Below are positions 16,023-24,500 of a DNA stretch of 64,000 nt, in pieces. Source of the DNA: Campylobacter sp. RM6914 (GTDB lineage Bacteria; Campylobacterota; Campylobacteria; Campylobacterales; Campylobacteraceae); contig NZ_CP012545.1 in the NCBI RefSeq assembly GCF_004803835.1, positions 806,001 to 870,000 on the forward strand, given 5' to 3'. The position numbers were made by a program, and so were the translations under genes. Under the pieces are notes generated by a model. It did no database searches and was not told where the DNA came from. It saw only the letters and a list, made by a program, of their open reading frames with translations. Every line of letters begins with the position of its first letter. The first letter of the stretch is position 1.

Positions 16023-16697
16023 TTATTTTTTCGTCCATTTATAGGCTAAATTTCCTAAAATTTGAACGATTTGTACCATGATTATCAGGATAACTACGGT
16101 GTAAAACATTATATCAGGGCGAAATCTCTGATATCCGTAATTTATCGCAACTGCTCCAAGACCGCCACCACCGACAGCTCCAGCCATCGCTGAAAAGCCG
16201 ATATTTACGATAAAAGTTAATGTAAACGCAGATATGATACCTGGAAGTGCCTCGACAAACATTATCCTAAAAATGATCTGAAAATTTGAAGCACCAAAGC
16301 TTTTTGCTGCTTCTATTATGCCGCGATCAACCTCTTTTAAAGAGTTTTCAATAAGCCTAGCCACAAAAGGAGCAGCTCCGATGGTAAGTGGAACGATCGC
16401 AGCAGTAGTGCCTATGCTTGTGCCAACTATCATTTTTGTGATAGGAAATAGTACGATGATAAGGATGATAAACGGAAAGCTTCTTAGGATATTTACACAA
16501 ATATCAAGTATAAAGTAGACTTTAGAATTTGGTTTTAGGCCGTCTTTATCAGAGATGATGAGTAGAACGGCAGGGATAATGCCTATGACAAATGCTAAAA
16601 ATGTAGAAACAAGGCTCATGTAAACGGTTTCGTTTATAGCAGGGAGTAAAATTCTGTTAAACACATCAGGAAATTTTGAAAAATCAATGCCAAACAT
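16023..16697 (-). CDS. metI: Methionine ABC transporter permease MetI
   Basis: 224 residues with five hydrophobic segments. The binding-protein-dependent permease loop is present: EAAKSFGASNFQIIFRIMFVEALPGI near 132-157, which contacts MetN. The start is the ATG at 16697, overlapping the MetN stop as TAATG with GGGAGG just upstream; an in-frame ATG 15 bases earlier is less likely. It forms the membrane channel for methionine import with MetN and one of the three MetQ proteins. It is the last gene of the valS-ddh-metN-metI string. Confidence 0.9.
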   Translation of the reverse strand: MFGIDFSKFPDVFNRILLPAINETVYMSLVSTFLAFVIGIIPAVLLIISDKDGLKPNSKVYFILDICVNILRSFPFIILIIVLFPITKMIVGTSIGTTAAIVPLTIGAAPFVARLIENSLKEVDRGIIEAAKSFGASNFQIIFRIMFVEALPGIISAFTLTFIVNIGFSAMAGAVGGGGLGAVAINYGYQRFRPDIMFYTVVILIIMVQIVQILGNLAYKWTKK

Positions 16698-17653
16698 TAC
16701 GCCACCTCCCATAAAACGCCACTTTTAGATATATAATCAAGCACTTTTTCTTTGTCTTCTTCTTCGATGTTTATTACCAAATTTCCAAGAACATGGTCGT
16801 TTAGCTTTTCTAATTTGCCCCAAACGATGTTAAAATCAACATTTAGCGTCCTCGCCATATGTGTTATGATGCTGTGTTGGGCGACTTCTTTTGGAAAATA
16901 CAAGCGAATATTTATGCCACTTTCTGGCAAAATTTCCTCTTCGCCAAGAAATTCTTTCATTTTTAAGTCGGGTTTTAAGAATAACTCCTCGATACTGCCG
17001 CAGCCTATTATCTTTCCATGTTCTAGCAGTAACGCACGAGAGGCGACACTTTTTACGACTTCCATTTCATGAGTAACCAAAACTACGCTTATACCAAGCT
17101 CTTTGTTGATACGTGTTAAAAGCTCCAAAACACCTTTGGTTGTATTTGGATCAAGCGCAGAAGTCGCTTCATCGCTTAATAAAATTTTTGGCTCCAAGGC
17201 TAATGCTCTTGCTATGGCGACGCGTTGTTTTTGACCGCCGCTTAGCTCGTTTGGATATGATTTTAATTTATTTTCAAGGCCAACAAGGCTTAAAAGCTCA
17301 TTTACTTTTTTGTTTATGTATGCGCCGTCAAACCCCCAAAATCTAAGTGGAGTTGCTACATTTTCAAAGACAGTTTTGCGGTTCATTAGTGCGAAGTGTT
17401 GAAATATCATCCCGATATCTTTTCTAAAACGCCTTAACTCATCGCCTTTGATCTGGCTTATCTCTTTGCCAAACACCTTTAGGCTTCCTTCTTGATAGTC
17501 CTCAAGTCCGTTTATACAGCGAAGCAGGGTTGATTTACCGGCGCCACTGTGTCCGACTATGGCAAAAATTTCGCCACTTTCTATCTGCAAACTTACATCG
17601 TTGATGGTTAATGTGTCGCCGTAATATTTCTTTAAATTTTTAATTTCAATCAC
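16697..17653 (-). CDS. metN: Methionine ABC transporter ATPase MetN
   Basis: 318 residues. The ABC domain has Walker [10 protein letters not shown] (34-42), signature LSGGQKQR near 137, Walker [13 protein letters not shown] near 156 and the switch His in VLVTHEM near 193. The last 80 residues are a NIL/ACT-like regulatory domain, in which methionine binding inhibits transport in E. coli MetN. The start is GTG, with AAGGA six bases upstream. It is stop/start coupled to metI. A short inverted repeat (AACCAGT/ACTGGTT, 17674-17695) separates it from ddh and may weaken read-through. Confidence 0.92.
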   Translation of the reverse strand: MIEIKNLKKYYGDTLTINDVSLQIESGEIFAIVGHSGAGKSTLLRCINGLEDYQEGSLKVFGKEISQIKGDELRRFRKDIGMIFQHFALMNRKTVFENVATPLRFWGFDGAYINKKVNELLSLVGLENKLKSYPNELSGGQKQRVAIARALALEPKILLSDEATSALDPNTTKGVLELLTRINKELGISVVLVTHEMEVVKSVASRALLLEHGKIIGCGSIEELFLKPDLKMKEFLGEEEILPESGINIRLYFPKEVAQHSIITHMARTLNVDFNIVWGKLEKLNDHVLGNLVINIEEEDKEKVLDYISKSGVLWEVA

Positions 17654-17697
17654 TAAAATTCCTTTTTTGGCAAAACCAGTCCTTTAAAACTGGTTGC

Positions 17698-18681
17698 TTA
17701 TAAAATTTCTTTTCTTAGCTCTTCTGTGCTTTTTGGTGATATTAATGCCGGAGCTATGTCAAAAACTGTGTATGCACCGCTCTCGCCCTTTGCATTTAAG
17801 CGGTAAGCTGCACGTGCGTAAGCCACTAAAACACTAGCCGTAAATTCTGGGTTGGAGTCTAGTTTTAGTGAAAATTCGATTAGGTGTTTACTTTCGTCGT
17901 TTTCACCTGTTTTACCACTTCTTAGCACAAAACCACCGTGCGGGATACCGCCGTGTTCGCGTTTAAGTGTTTCTAGGTCGACAAAATGCACGCTTGTGTT
18001 ATAGTCGGCAAAGTAGTTTGGCATAGTTTTTATCTCGTTTTCGATACGAGCTTTATCAGCACCGTCTTCTACTACCACATAGCATTCTCTTAGGTGTTTT
18101 TCACGTGTAGAAAGTTTAGGATTTTCACCATTTCGGACACTATTTAATGCGCTCTCTATCGGCACTGTATACTGTCTAGCATCCACTACGCCTTTTACAC
18201 GGCGTATGGCGTCAGAGTGTCCTTGACTAACACCTTTACCCCAAAATGTATAACTCTCGCCATTTTCTAACACACTCTCACTATAAAGGCGATTTAGTGA
18301 AAACAGACCCGGATCCCAGCCTACGGCTATCACGCCTACTTTTTTACTTTTTTTAGCCTCAGCATCAACTGCTGCAAAGTGTTCTGGAATTTTAGCGTGC
18401 GTGTCAAAGCTATCAACGACGTTGAAATTTTTAACAAACTCAGGAGTTTGTGTAGGCAGGTCAGTAGCACTTCCTCCACAAAGTATTAGCACGTCAAACT
18501 CGCTCTTGTGTGATAAAATTTCATCCATTTTAAATACAGGCGCACCGCAAGTTTTTACGCTGCTTGGCTCACGACGGCTAAATACCGCCGTCATCTCTAT
18601 ATCTTTTGTGTTTCTTGTTGCTAGTTCAACGCCACGACCTAAATTTCCATATCCCAAAACTGCTATTTTTATCTTACTCAT
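17698..18681 (-). CDS. ddh: meso-Diaminopimelate dehydrogenase
   Basis: 327 residues. The NADP-binding N-terminus is KIAVLGYGNLGRGVE (about 4-18). SFDTHAKIPEHF lies near 91-102, GWDPGLFSLNRLY near 120-132, FWGKGVSQGHSDAIRR near 147-162, and HGGIPHGGFVLR near 244-255. These match Ddh, which aminates L-2-amino-6-oxopimelate directly to meso-DAP, a one-step route to lysine and peptidoglycan precursor. C. jejuni has metN directly next to valS, so ddh looks added at this junction. AAGGA precedes the ATG. A small ORF and competing repeats lie between valS and this gene. Confidence 0.88.
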   Translation of the reverse strand: MSKIKIAVLGYGNLGRGVELATRNTKDIEMTAVFSRREPSSVKTCGAPVFKMDEILSHKSEFDVLILCGGSATDLPTQTPEFVKNFNVVDSFDTHAKIPEHFAAVDAEAKKSKKVGVIAVGWDPGLFSLNRLYSESVLENGESYTFWGKGVSQGHSDAIRRVKGVVDARQYTVPIESALNSVRNGENPKLSTREKHLRECYVVVEDGADKARIENEIKTMPNYFADYNTSVHFVDLETLKREHGGIPHGGFVLRSGKTGENDESKHLIEFSLKLDSNPEFTASVLVAYARAAYRLNAKGESGAYTVFDIAPALISPKSTEELRKEIL

Positions 18682-18694
18682 ATTTTTCCTTGTT

Positions 18695-18772
18695 AAATTT
18701 ATCTGTTTTTTGTGTTTTAAAATCTATAAATTTCAAGGCACGCGTTCAAGTCGCCATGTCCTAACACAAAAA
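18695..18772 (-). repeat. Two interlocking inverted repeats in the valS-ddh gap
   Basis: Repeat 1: TTTTTGTGTT (18772-18763) with AACACAAAAA (18716-18707), 10 bp, loop 46 bases. Repeat 2: AAATTTAT (18733-18726) with ATAAATTT (18702-18695), 8 bp, ending about five bases before the ddh ribosome binding site. The arms interleave, so they cannot both form as simple hairpins. Both are AT-rich and could be chance. Confidence 0.35.
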
Positions 18773-18786
18773 CCAAAAAATTTCAC
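18733..18786 (-). CDS. Possible 17-codon leader ORF between valS and ddh
   Basis: GTG-initiated ORF encoding MKFFGFCVRTWRLERVP, with GGAG (the end of valS) eight bases upstream. It ends before the ddh ribosome binding site and overlaps one arm of an inverted repeat. No homologue is recognised. It could be a translation-coupling or attenuator ORF, or noise in a 108-base gap. Confidence 0.3.
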   Translation of the reverse strand: MKFFGFCVRTWRLERVP

Positions 18787-18789
18787 CTA

Positions 18790-21402
18790 TTACGCTCCAA
18801 AATTTGCTAGCTCGCCAACTACTTTTTCAAGCTGTGCTTTTGCATTTTCTAGCCCTTCGCGGTTAGTTTTGATGACTTCAGCCGGTGCATTTGCTACAAA
18901 TTTCTCATTTCCTAGCATATTTTCTAGCTTTGCTACCTCTTTTTCTAGCTTGTTTTTCTGCCCCATTAGACGCTTTACTATCTCACTAGTATCGATGCCT
19001 GATAGTGGTACAAACACGCTTAAATTTTCACTAACATCAACGGCAGAGTTTGCCACTTTATCAGTGCAAATCTCTATCTCCTCGCATTTTGCCAGAAGTC
19101 TTACGTAGTGCATCACAGCACTCATATCCTCATCCACTATCATATAAGCCTTGGCTATCTTTGAGTTACCAAGATCAACAGTCGCTTTTGCACGGCGTAT
19201 GCTTACTATGGCTTCTATAACTAGTGCAAATTTACGCTCGATATCCATATCACGCTCATTTACCTTTGGATACGCCTCGACCATTATAGAGTTTGTATCC
19301 TCTAAATTTGTACCACTTAGCTCGTGGAAAAGATACTCAGAGATAAACGGCATAAACGGACTCATCGCCCTCATCGCCTCTTTAAATATCGCCCCAAGCT
19401 CTGCCACACTAGCCTTATCACCCTTGCTTAACTCGATACCCCAGTCGCAAAACTCATCCCATAAAAATTTATAAAGCGCATTTGCCGCATCGTTAAAGCG
19501 GTACGCTTCGACGTTTTCACGCACGACTGCCACACACTCGTTAAAGCGACTTAGCATATATCTGCCTAGCTCGGTTTTTACCTCTATTTCACTTAAATTT
19601 TCAAATTTTGGTGCGTTTAGAAGCAGGTACTTACTCGCGTTATAAAGCTTGTTTGTGAAGTTTCTAACTAGCACCATTTTCTCTTCACTTAAGCGTATAT
19701 CGCGACCCTGCACCGCTAAAAGCGTAAGCGTAAAACGTAAAATATCAGCCGAATACTCATCTATCTTATCAAGCGGGTCGATGATATTTCCACTACTTTT
19801 GCTCATCTTTTTGCCATCTTTATCTTTTACCAACGCGTGCAGGTAGATATCTTTAAACGGTATCTCGCCAAGTGCGTTTTCACTCTGAAACATCATCCTA
19901 GCAACCCAGAAAAATAGTATATCAAAGCCTGTTATAAGCATAGTGTTTGGATAAAATTCTTTTAAGTCGTTTTCAAACCATTTCTCATTTTTAAGCTCGT
20001 CGCCGTTACCCCAGCCAAGTGTTGAGATAGGCCACAAACCACTACTAAACCACGTATCTAGTACGTCAGGGTCTTGCGTGAAGCTCTTACTACCACACTT
20101 TGGACAGCACTCAGGCGTATCGCTCTCATCCGCCCACTCATGCCCACACTCGCAGTAAAATACAGGAATCTGATGTCCCCACCAAAGCTGACGGCTGATA
20201 CACCAGTCTTTTAGCTCTCTCATCCATGCATTAAAGCTATTTATCCAGTGTGACGGATAAAACTCCGCCGCGCCCTCGTTTACCTTTTTTATCGCCTCGT
20301 CCGCTATCTCGCTCTTTACAAACCACTGTTTTGAGATATACGGCTCGACCACGTTCTTACAACGATAGCAGTAGCCCACTTGGTTTTCGTAGTCTTCGAT
20401 TTTCTCTACATTTCCTATCTTTTCAAGCTCAGCCATCACTATATCACGCGCCTCAAGTCGCTCAAGACCTTTAAATTTATCGCAGTAGTCGTTCAAAATC
20501 CCTTGCTCGTCAAATATTGTGATAAACTCTAAGTTATGGCGTTTGCCTACTTCATAGTCGTTCACGTCGTGTGCAGGAGTTACTTTGACCACGCCCGTTC
20601 CAAACTCCATATCAACGTGCTCGTCCGCGATGATAGGAATTTCACGGTTTATGATAGGAAGCACGACTGTTTTACCTATTAAATTTTTATAACGTTCATC
20701 ATTTGGATTTACCATAACAGCCGTGTCACCAAAGTATGTCTCAGGTCTGGTGGTCGCCACGATAACAAATTCTTTACTTTCTTTTAGAAAATATCTTAGG
20801 TGGTAAAGCTTGCCCTTATTTTCCTTATGCTCAACCTCTACATCACTTAGCGCGCCATCATGGGTGCACCAGTTTACCATGTAGTTACCGCGTATGATAA
20901 GACCTTTTTCATATAAATTTACAAATGCCTTCTTTACAGCCTTTTTAAGCCCCTCATCCATAGTAAAGCGCTCTCTACTCCACGCAGGAGTGATACCAAG
21001 ACGGCGCATCTGATAGACTATCTGACCGCCACTTTTTTCCTTCCACTCCCATACTTTATTTACAAATTTTTTGCGTCCCAAGTCCTCTTTTTTTGTTCCT
21101 TGTGCTAAAAGCTGTTTTTCTACCACGTTTTGAGTAGCGATACCAGCGTGATCAAGCCCTGGTTGCCATAGTGTTTTGTAACCGTCCATACGCTTATAAC
21201 GAGTCATAATATCTTGAAGTGTAAAAGTAAGCGAGTGTCCGATATGAAGCACTCCAGTGACGTTTGGTGGTGGCATCATTATGCAGAAATTTTTGCCATC
21301 TTCTTGGATAGACTTGTTGCCATCTATCTCAAAATATCCGCGCTCTTCGCAAATCTTATAAAATTTCTCTTCTATCTCTTTTGCATTGTAAAAATCAGCC
21401 AC
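18790..21402 (-). CDS. valS: Valyl-tRNA synthetase
   Basis: 870 residues, normal for the family. Class I signature PPPNVTGVLHIGHSLTF at about 39-55 (HIGH motif), GKKMSKSSGN near 530, and an internal zinc-ribbon-like editing/catalytic insert with CECGHEW and CCPKCG. The C-terminal coiled coil (LEKEVAKLENML) grips the tRNA. It attaches valine to tRNA-Val in the cytoplasm. The start is GTG, supported by AAGGAT. It begins the valS-ddh-metN-metI string on the minus strand; in C. jejuni it also neighbours metN. Confidence 0.95.
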   Translation of the reverse strand: MADFYNAKEIEEKFYKICEERGYFEIDGNKSIQEDGKNFCIMMPPPNVTGVLHIGHSLTFTLQDIMTRYKRMDGYKTLWQPGLDHAGIATQNVVEKQLLAQGTKKEDLGRKKFVNKVWEWKEKSGGQIVYQMRRLGITPAWSRERFTMDEGLKKAVKKAFVNLYEKGLIIRGNYMVNWCTHDGALSDVEVEHKENKGKLYHLRYFLKESKEFVIVATTRPETYFGDTAVMVNPNDERYKNLIGKTVVLPIINREIPIIADEHVDMEFGTGVVKVTPAHDVNDYEVGKRHNLEFITIFDEQGILNDYCDKFKGLERLEARDIVMAELEKIGNVEKIEDYENQVGYCYRCKNVVEPYISKQWFVKSEIADEAIKKVNEGAAEFYPSHWINSFNAWMRELKDWCISRQLWWGHQIPVFYCECGHEWADESDTPECCPKCGSKSFTQDPDVLDTWFSSGLWPISTLGWGNGDELKNEKWFENDLKEFYPNTMLITGFDILFFWVARMMFQSENALGEIPFKDIYLHALVKDKDGKKMSKSSGNIIDPLDKIDEYSADILRFTLTLLAVQGRDIRLSEEKMVLVRNFTNKLYNASKYLLLNAPKFENLSEIEVKTELGRYMLSRFNECVAVVRENVEAYRFNDAANALYKFLWDEFCDWGIELSKGDKASVAELGAIFKEAMRAMSPFMPFISEYLFHELSGTNLEDTNSIMVEAYPKVNERDMDIERKFALVIEAIVSIRRAKATVDLGNSKIAKAYMIVDEDMSAVMHYVRLLAKCEEIEICTDKVANSAVDVSENLSVFVPLSGIDTSEIVKRLMGQKNKLEKEVAKLENMLGNEKFVANAPAEVIKTNREGLENAKAQLEKVVGELANFGA

Positions 21403-21494
21403 TTTTTTATCCTTAATTATTATTTAAAAAATGCTCGATTTTATCAAAAACTTGTTTAAAATTTGCTTTTTAAGGGGCTAAAGAAGATAGAGTA

Positions 21495-21511
21495 GGGTGA
21501 GCTAGTCACCC
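21495..21511 (-). terminator. Hairpin after the alpha-2-macroglobulin gene
   Basis: GGGTGA / TCACCC stem with a five-base loop, eight bases past the stop at 21519. The flanking T-run (CTTTTGTTTT) is on the plus-strand side, so on the minus strand termination is less certain. Confidence 0.5.
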
Positions 21512-21518
21512 TTTTGTT

Positions 21519-24500
21519 TTACTTTATAATAAAGCTCTTTGTAGCTAAATCATAGTCATTTTGTGCTTCGTTATACATGTTTTCGCCTATGACAGCAGGC
21601 AGAGAGCATTTACCTTTTAAAACAACTCGGTAAGGTGTATAGATAATTGCATTTTCACCGCCTTTTAATTCGAAAAAGCTCAAAACTCTATCGTCCTTAT
21701 CGTCCTTTATGAGCTGATGTGATAAATTTATGCTATTTGTTACGGCTTCATCTCTTGTAAAATTTGCTAAATTTTCATTTATGGGCTCAAAACATGTGCT
21801 AGTTATCTCGTTTAAAGCACCCACAAGGTCTGCCTTGGATAAAATTTCAACTTTTGAGTAAACTATATCGTTGAGTTTAAGTGAATTTAGCGATATTTCT
21901 TTACCATCATTTGTGACAAAAGTCCTGTAAATATCAAGCTCTTTTTTCTCTTTTGCATGCTTTATCTGCAGGGGTATATAGGCACTTGAACTAATTGTTA
22001 TAAACAAATCGCCGGTTGCTTCTACTTCAAATTCGCCTTTTTTTGTGTTTAAATTTATCGTTTGATTTGCGTTAAATTCTTCAACTTTGCCGTCGTATTT
22101 TACTTTAAATTTCACATCTTTATCATCTTTTAAATCCGCAAAATAAGCATTTAACGCACGAAGCATAAACGCCCTTTCTTGTGTTGAGCGAGCGCTGTTT
22201 GTTTTTGTTAGTAGCTCTTTTGCAAGATTATCTGAAAATGTATTTTTCTCAAAATTTGTAGCGTGCAGATATAGTATAAATGCCTTGTCTCTTAAATTTG
22301 AGCTAAAGCCTATGCTCTCATTTTCTGTCTTAACTACATCTAAATTTTTAAGTACCATCAAAGCTTCGTTTTTGTATCCAACCGCTTGTAGTATCGAAGC
22401 CATTAGGTATTTGCTAAGAGTGGTTTTTGTGTAATTTTTAGTGTCGTAAATTTGATTTATCTCGCTCATGCTGGCTTTTGAATTTTTACTTAAAACATAC
22501 ATCGCATAAAGTGCGTTATCACCGTTTGTGTGGTGCTTTAGTCCATTGATCGCTTGTTTTTTGATATTTTCATCCACGTTAAAACCAGCTTTGCTAAGCT
22601 CAAAAAGCACATCGGCAGTGTATATAGAAGCAAAGCTATCAACCGCTCCTAGCTCACTCCAGTATCCAAATTCGCCATTTTTATTTTGCATTTTACTTAG
22701 TTCTTTTATGGCACTATTTATAAACCTAACTCTATCTTTTTCTTCGGTTTCGTCTGCGCTTTTTGCATGAAGTAGGGCTAAAAGGCGACTTGAGCGTTGT
22801 TCGGAACATCCATATGGGTAAGAGATTAAATTTTTTGACATTGCCGCAAGTAGACCGTAAATAGAACTTGAAGCATCAATTGCTATGTCTGTATAGCCGT
22901 TTGCGAGCTTGAATTTTCGTGATTTATGCACACTAAAGCTTTTTGCGTAAGTGCTTTTTGGTTGGGCATTTATGATGGTAATGTTGTTTAAATTTGCAAA
23001 GGTGTTATTTGCTTCGTCTGTAGCTGTTATCTCAAATTTAGCATCAGCAACATCTTTTGCTTTTATATTAAAATTCAAAGCTATATTTTCAAAAGGTTGT
23101 AGATTTACAGATGTTTGACTTAAATTTATATCCAGGTTGTGGCTGTGACTTGAGCTTAAATTTAGAGTTTTTTTATTTTCTGTAGTGTTGAGGATACGCA
23201 AAATCCCCTCTATCTCATCGCCGTTTATCATATAACTAAGCTTTGTGGGTTTTAAAACTACATCGTCTTTAACCTCTAAAACAGCACTGGTGCTTGACAT
23301 CTTTAGTTTGCTTGAACTTATAACATCTATACGGATGGCCGAGTTAAAGTCGCTAGGTGTTTTAAACATATAAACCGCAGTTCCATTCTCGTCAGCTTTA
23401 AGCTTTGTAGCTTCATAAAATGTTTTTATGTTTTTAGTATCTACAGGACTTTCGTATTTTGCCATTTTGGCAGCCATTAGCATATTAGCAGCGCTATCTC
23501 CGCCAAAATTTAGCGTTTTTGCATTTAGCTTGTAGCCTGTTAGTCTATCGTAAAAATCATAGTCAAAAACGCCGTCGCTAACAACTTTATCAAAAAATTG
23601 AAGTGGATTTGGGGACGGTTGTGAAGTGATGTTAAGTATACCAAAATCTGCTAGAAATAACGCTATATCGGCATTTGGTTCGGTTTCTATCTCGATCTTA
23701 ACGTCCTTGTTTGTAAATGAGCTTTTTGGGGCATTTAACAAAAGTTGTATGTTTCTATCGCTTTTATCGGCGTTTGCATAGACTTTCGCATGTGTTCTAA
23801 ACGGTGTGCTTCCCTCATCTGCTAGTCGGTAGATGTTCGCACTTACATATAAACCGGTAAAATCAAAATCAAGTTTAAATTTAACATTTGCCGAGTTGTT
23901 TTTTATCCTTGCAAGCTTATATGCTTTTACGTTTCCGCTTTCTACCGTAACAAGCGCTAGTCCTTCTTTTATGACCGAACTTATATCTGCGCTTAGCTCA
24001 TCGCCTTTTTTGTAGCTTTTTGCATTTAGTTTTATCTGTGCTTTTGAAAGCTCTTTTGTTGGCATTAAAGTTGAGTATGTATAGCCGCTGACATCAATGT
24101 CTATGCTAGTGCTTGCTTTGCTTATGATGTCAGTTACTACGACTGTATAGTTGCCGCTTTGAGCAAAGGCGTATTCTAAAGCGCTATTTTCTTGTGTAAA
24201 TGTAGCTATGGTTTCTAGGCTTTCAAACCATCTTAGCTCGTTAAATGCGTCGGTTGTATAGTTCCAAATTCGTCTTTTTATCTCAAATTTTAGATTTGAC
24301 TTAACTTCTTTCATGCTTTTTGTATCAAGCACTACGGTTTTAAAATTTACCTTTTCTTCAGGTTCGACAAAATTTTTGTTTGCATAAATTCCAACTAAAT
24401 TTTGCTTCGGAAAGATAGTTATTAGCTTACTTGCGCTTACATTTTGCCCATCGTCGTTTATGTTAAAATTTATTATGCCGTTTGCTATGCTTTGGGTTTG

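Noticed and set aside
16697-16712. MetI start 15 bases upstream (MGGGV...)
   Set aside because: The TAATG overlap with metN and the GGGAGG site favour the ATG at 16697.
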